Below, one piece after another: positions 14,273-16,929 of a stretch of 16,929 nucleotides of DNA; the stretch's first letter is position 1; each line of letters opens with the position of its first letter. The notes under the pieces were generated by a model, which was not told the origin of the DNA, made no database searches, and was given only the letters and a program-made list of their open reading frames with translations. The translations under genes and the position numbers were made by a program. Origin of the DNA: Ruminococcus sp. (GTDB lineage: Bacteria; Bacillota_A; Clostridia; Oscillospirales; Ruminococcaceae); contig NZ_JAIKXF010000075.1 in NCBI RefSeq assembly GCF_024684275.1, forward strand, positions 1 to 16,929, written 5' to 3'.

Positions 14273-15490
14273 ATGGAAGAGAAGAGAAAAAATGAGAATG
14301 AAATCAAAGAAGTAGCAAAGGAAAATGCTAAAAGTGGAGCATCACGTGCCGACAAGTTTTCGGGTTATATTGTTGCTTTTTTGATAGGCGCTGGTGTTGC
14401 TGGCGGTACGTGCTGGTATACCATGAGCTATACTCAGCGTGAAGTCAATTCTGTAGGAAAAGACTTTATTGTAACAAAAGAATGCCGTGATGTTCTTGAA
14501 CAAAACGGCGGTGTCGCAGAAGGAAAGCCTGTCAGAAGCGCGATAGAGGCCTACGTTGAGAGCATTGCTACCGATCCGTTTACTTTTTATTATGAGGACG
14601 AGGACGAGCAAACATCAATGGTGGCTTACGTTAATAGTTCTGGCACTGCGAAGTTGAGCGGATTTCAGGTCGCGCCTGCTGATGACGGAAATATTTTGCT
14701 CACTGAAGTTACTGAAGGAATGCCCGCGCACAAGCAGGGACTCAGAACTAATGATGAGATCGCTGCTATCAATGGTGCTTCTGTTTCAGAGACAGGATTT
14801 GAGAATATAGCAAATAAGATGCTTGGCAAGGATGGGACAAACGTGACTTTTACTGTGCTCAGAGAAGGCGCAGAGTTTGATTTGGAATTTGTGCGAGCGT
14901 CTGAAATGAGTACGAGCGTGGAATACAAGAGTATTGGCGATGTTGCCTATATACATATTAAGGAATTTGGCCAGCTTGCACAAGGAAACCTTAATGCGGC
15001 ACTTCAATCGGCAAAAAATCAGAAAAAAATGATAATTGATCTTCGAGATAACGGCGGCGGAGAAACTGTTGCAGGTGTATATATGGCGGCGCAATGCTGC
15101 GGACACGCGAAATGTGTTGCTACTGAATTTGATGGAGATGTTGAGATATTTGAACAAGATTTTTCTGATGTTGAGAATGATCGCGATATTGTAATATTGA
15201 TAAACGATGGTACGGCCAGTGCTTCTGAAATATTCACTGCTGTGCTGAAAAAAAACGCCGATGCGACTCTCGTTGGAACAAATACTTATGGAAAAGGTGT
15301 TTTTCAACGCGAAATGCTGCTTAGCAACGGCGGACATCTTCACTTCACAGCAGGAACGTTTGAGGTCGAGGGCTGGGACAACTGGGATGGAGTAGGAATT
15401 GCTCCCGATGTTGAAGTCCCTATGGATAAGGAGCTTATCGGAACGGATAACGATATCCAGCTGAAGAAAGCGATAGCCCTTCTTGAATGA
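14273..15490 (+). CDS. Membrane-anchored PDZ/S41 serine protease (CtpA/Prc-like)
   Basis: Carboxy-terminal processing protease of 405 aa. A charged cytoplasmic N-terminus (1-30) precedes one membrane helix (about 31-51), placing the catalytic part outside the cell. A PDZ domain lies at about 128-208 (ILLTEVTEGMPAHKQGLRTNDEIAAINGASV). The S41 core has IIDLRDNGGG at 254-263, nucleophile S316 in GTASASEIF and lysine K341 in TYGKG, exactly 25 residues apart as in the Ser/Lys dyad of E. coli Prc, so it should be active. An unusual CCGHAKC cluster is at 275-281. It begins 10 nt after the pilA terminator with only a GAGG ribosome site and no visible promoter, so low expression is likely. Its place between two pilin genes suggests quality control or C-terminal trimming of pilins or of other surface proteins; that is inference. 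Codons are less biased than in pilA. Confidence 0.92.
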   Translation: MEEKRKNENEIKEVAKENAKSGASRADKFSGYIVAFLIGAGVAGGTCWYTMSYTQREVNSVGKDFIVTKECRDVLEQNGGVAEGKPVRSAIEAYVESIATDPFTFYYEDEDEQTSMVAYVNSSGTAKLSGFQVAPADDGNILLTEVTEGMPAHKQGLRTNDEIAAINGASVSETGFENIANKMLGKDGTNVTFTVLREGAEFDLEFVRASEMSTSVEYKSIGDVAYIHIKEFGQLAQGNLNAALQSAKNQKKMIIDLRDNGGGETVAGVYMAAQCCGHAKCVATEFDGDVEIFEQDFSDVENDRDIVILINDGTASASEIFTAVLKKNADATLVGTNTYGKGVFQREMLLSNGGHLHFTAGTFEVEGWDNWDGVGIAPDVEVPMDKELIGTDNDIQLKKAIALLE

Positions 15491-15542
15491 AATGCACAAT
15501 AATACTCTATAAAAATTGGGCAGATTTTACGCCGCTATTTTA

Positions 15543-15571
15543 TTGACAAATTGTGAATATTTTGCTATAAT
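15543..15571 (+). promoter_or_regulatory. Consensus sigma-A promoter for the second pilin gene
   Basis: TTGACA (15543-15548), exactly 17 nt, TATAAT (15566-15571), with TGC before the -10. Both hexamers are perfect consensus. It matches the rRNA promoter at 16383-16411 in hexamers, spacing and extended -10. Expected start near 15578, giving a leader of ~34 nt. Confidence 0.93.
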
Positions 15572-15597
15572 AAGTATAGCTTTAGACTTGATAATAA

Positions 15598-15604
15598 GGG
15601 AGGG
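15598..15604 (+). promoter_or_regulatory. Shine-Dalgarno site that decides the start of the second pilin
   Basis: GGGAGGG lies 7 nt before the ATG at 15612. The reading frame is open back to 15516, but that extension runs through the promoter, so it cannot be translated from this transcript. Confidence 0.88.
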
Positions 15605-15611
15605 TGTAATT

Positions 15612-16277
15612 ATGAGAAGGCAAAAGGGTTTTACCCTTATTGAGCTTGTTATTATTGTCGCTATTATAGGCATTCTTTTGGGCGTGCTTATTCCTTCGTG
15701 GGGATATTTCCTTGAGCGCGGCAAAGTGAAATCACAGAACAATAAAGCAAAGAGTGTCTTCAATGCTGCTCAGACTATTATAACTGATTTGGACTTTGCA
15801 GAGAGAAGATATGTGCTTGCTTATAATAAGACCGGAGCTACGGATACGGAAAAAGGTGAAGCACTGAAGCACCTTTACAGCCAGGTCCCTTCTGTTGATA
15901 CTACTCGTGAATGGTATTATTACTGGGATGGAACCTCCGGATATCGCTGTGATGCTTCCGGTAACAGGCTGACGGCTGACAATGCTGGCTATACCAACGG
16001 ACAATTCAATTCGCTTCAAATAGATGAGTGGAATGAAAAGATAGGCAAATACATTGACAAGATAGTCGATGATGATATCGTGTACAAGATATATGTTAAG
16101 GATTATAAGGTCAAGTCTGTCGTTTCTGCAAGATTTGCAACCGATAGATATCTTGGTGCATATCCGACGAATACAGATATGCTCGACGATCTTGGTGCTG
16201 ATATCGATGCAATAAGAATGGCCCATGTGGATGGTGCTCTGATGACTAACTTTGATCTTGATACATCTGAGTTCTAA
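15612..16277 (+). CDS. Second type IV prepilin, PilA-like, 221 aa
   Basis: Prepilin with a 6-residue leader MRRQKG, cleavage G6|F7TLIE11 and the helix LVIIVAIIGILLGVLIP. It shares the N-terminal plan of PilA (KGFTLIEL, AIIG, IP or VP after the helix, then K/S/N-rich RGKVKSQNNKAKSVF), while the outer ~165 residues are unlike PilA, with aromatic stretches (REWYYYWDGTSGYRCDASG) and one Cys. The start at 15612 is fixed by the promoter (15543-15571) and ribosome site (15598-15604); an upstream in-frame extension is rejected. It is a single-gene transcript with its own UUCG terminator. The strong promoter suggests an abundant subunit, either a second major pilin or an alternative or minor one. Tandem pilin genes are known in Ruminococcus albus, there without a protease gene between them as far as I recall. 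Confidence 0.9.
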   Translation: MRRQKGFTLIELVIIVAIIGILLGVLIPSWGYFLERGKVKSQNNKAKSVFNAAQTIITDLDFAERRYVLAYNKTGATDTEKGEALKHLYSQVPSVDTTREWYYYWDGTSGYRCDASGNRLTADNAGYTNGQFNSLQIDEWNEKIGKYIDKIVDDDIVYKIYVKDYKVKSVVSARFATDRYLGAYPTNTDMLDDLGADIDAIRMAHVDGALMTNFDLDTSEF

Positions 16278-16296
16278 GCAGAATAATAAGAATGTG

Positions 16297-16325
16297 ATAC
16301 GCAGCCTTCGGGCTGCGTATTTTTT
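16297..16325 (+). terminator. Rho-independent terminator after second pilin (UUCG tetraloop)
   Basis: A perfect 10-bp stem ATACGCAGCC (16297-16306) / GGCTGCGTAT (16311-16320) with a TTCG loop, followed by TTTTT. It separates the pilin unit from the rRNA promoter about 60 nt further on. Confidence 0.95.
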
Positions 16326-16382
16326 GTTGGGGTAGTGGTAATAATTGCCAAAAAGTAAGAAAAAATGAGGGGATTCTTTTAG

Positions 16383-16411
16383 TTGACAATTGACGGCAAC
16401 CGTGCTATAAT
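16383..16411 (+). promoter_or_regulatory. rRNA operon promoter
   Basis: TTGACA (16383-16388), a 17-nt spacer and TATAAT (16406-16411) with TGC before the -10. An A-rich stretch at about 16349-16366 could act as an UP element. Expected start near 16418, about 195 nt before mature 16S. Confidence 0.92.
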
Positions 16412-16417
16412 AATTAA

Positions 16418-16611
16418 GTCGCCACAAGAGAGTGACGCACACAGCATCTTGAAAATTGAACAATGCTAAGAAAAAGTAACGACCCTTGAGATTCCTTTGC
16501 GAGAGCAAAGAAAGTCAAGTAAGAAGACTTAAAAACGCAGTAATAACGCAAGCGTTATTGAACAGGATTAAGATATTTCGGTTAGCAGAAATGCTAAGTG
16601 ATATATACTAT
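16418..16611 (+). other. rRNA leader with boxA-like element and processing hairpins
   Basis: TCTTGAAAATTGAACA (16447-16462) resembles the antitermination box found before 16S rRNA in Firmicutes. Hairpins follow: CTTTGC-GAGA-GCAAAG (16495-16510) inside an outer CTTGA/TCAAG pair (16485-16489 with 16515-16519); AATAACG-CAAG-CGTTATT (16542-16559); and TTAGCA-GAAA-TGCTAA (16582-16597), just before the 16S 5' end. These are probably rRNA processing and folding signals. No gene is present. Confidence 0.7.
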
Positions 16612-16929
16612 TTAATAAAGAGTTTGATCCTGGCTCAGGACGAACGCTGGCGGCACGCTTAACACATGCAAGTCGAACGGAGAACTTTTGGTTTACTGAG
16701 AGTTCTTAGTGGCGGACGGGTGAGTAACACGTGAGCAACCTGCCTCTGAGAGGGGGATAGCTTCTGGAAACGGATGGTAATACCCTATAACATAACGAAG
16801 CCGCATGACTTTGTTATCAAAGATTTATCACTCAGAGATGGGCTCGCGTCTGATTAGATAGTTGGTGAGGTAACGGCTCACCAAGTCGACGATCAGTAGC
16901 CGGACTGAGAGGTTGAACGGCCACATTGG
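16612..16929 (+). rRNA. rrs: 16S ribosomal RNA, 5' part (runs off right edge)
   Basis: AGAGTTTGATCCTGGCTCAG begins at 16619, and by comparison with E. coli numbering the mature 5' end is about 7 nt earlier. GACGAACGCTGGCGGC, GGCGGACGGGTGAGTAACA and the helix around GACTGAGAGGTTGAACGGC follow in the normal order. The sequence around CGAAGCCGCATGACTTTGTT is like Ruminococcus of clostridial cluster IV. Only ~318 of ~1500 nt are present. Confidence 0.97.

Noticed and set aside
15516..15611. N-terminal extension of the second pilin (frame open from 15516)
   Set aside because: It overlaps a perfect promoter (15543-15571), and the proper leader peptide and GGGAGGG site fix the start at 15612.
1..16929. 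CRISPR array, insertion sequence, prophage or tRNA
   Set aside because: No regularly spaced repeats, transposase or integrase motifs, or tRNA-like cloverleaf seen on either strand.

Overview
The window comes from a Gram-positive, low-to-moderate-GC anaerobe of the Ruminococcus type (Oscillospiraceae/Ruminococcaceae). The 16S rRNA 5' end at the right edge has the cluster IV clostridial signature, and the promoters are sigma-A type with strong Shine-Dalgarno sites. I place it in Ruminococcus (R. albus / R. flavefaciens neighbourhood) from memory of those 16S sequences and do not claim a species. Almost all of the window is one type IV pilus (T4P) locus, ending at the start of an rRNA operon.

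Region 1 (left edge to 7831, + strand) is a tight operon for the inner-membrane platform and minor pilins: pilC (5' end outside the window), a fused pilM-pilN gene, pilO, a very large 854-aa pilin-like protein without Glu5, and two minor prepilins of 131 and 400 aa. A bidirectional terminator closes it. Region 2 (7897-8736, - strand) is the prepilin peptidase pilD, convergent with the operon and divergent from region 3.

Region 3 (8869-11702, +) holds the two motor ATPases, pilB (with an MshEN-type N-terminal domain) and pilT, followed by a terminator. Region 4 (11763-13187, +) is a polytopic membrane protein of the O-antigen ligase/Wzy_C type, a candidate pilin glycosyltransferase. A 437-bp non-coding stretch follows, with repeats and a strong promoter for the next gene. 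Region 5 (13625-16277, +) has the probable major pilin pilA and its UUCG terminator, a membrane-anchored PDZ/S41 (CtpA-like) protease, and a second prepilin of 221 aa with its own consensus promoter and UUCG terminator. Region 6 (16383 to the right edge) is a consensus rRNA promoter, a structured leader and the first ~318 nt of 16S rRNA.

Together the genes give a nearly complete monoderm T4P system: PilD cleaves prepilins, PilC/PilMN/PilO form the platform, PilB extends, PilT retracts, PilA and the second pilin are likely abundant subunits, and the minor pilins prime or cap the fibre. No secretin gene (pilQ) is seen, as expected in a one-membrane cell. The less usual parts are the PilM-N fusion, the giant Glu5-less pilin-like protein, the ligase-like protein between the motor and pilin genes, and an S41 protease placed between two pilin genes.
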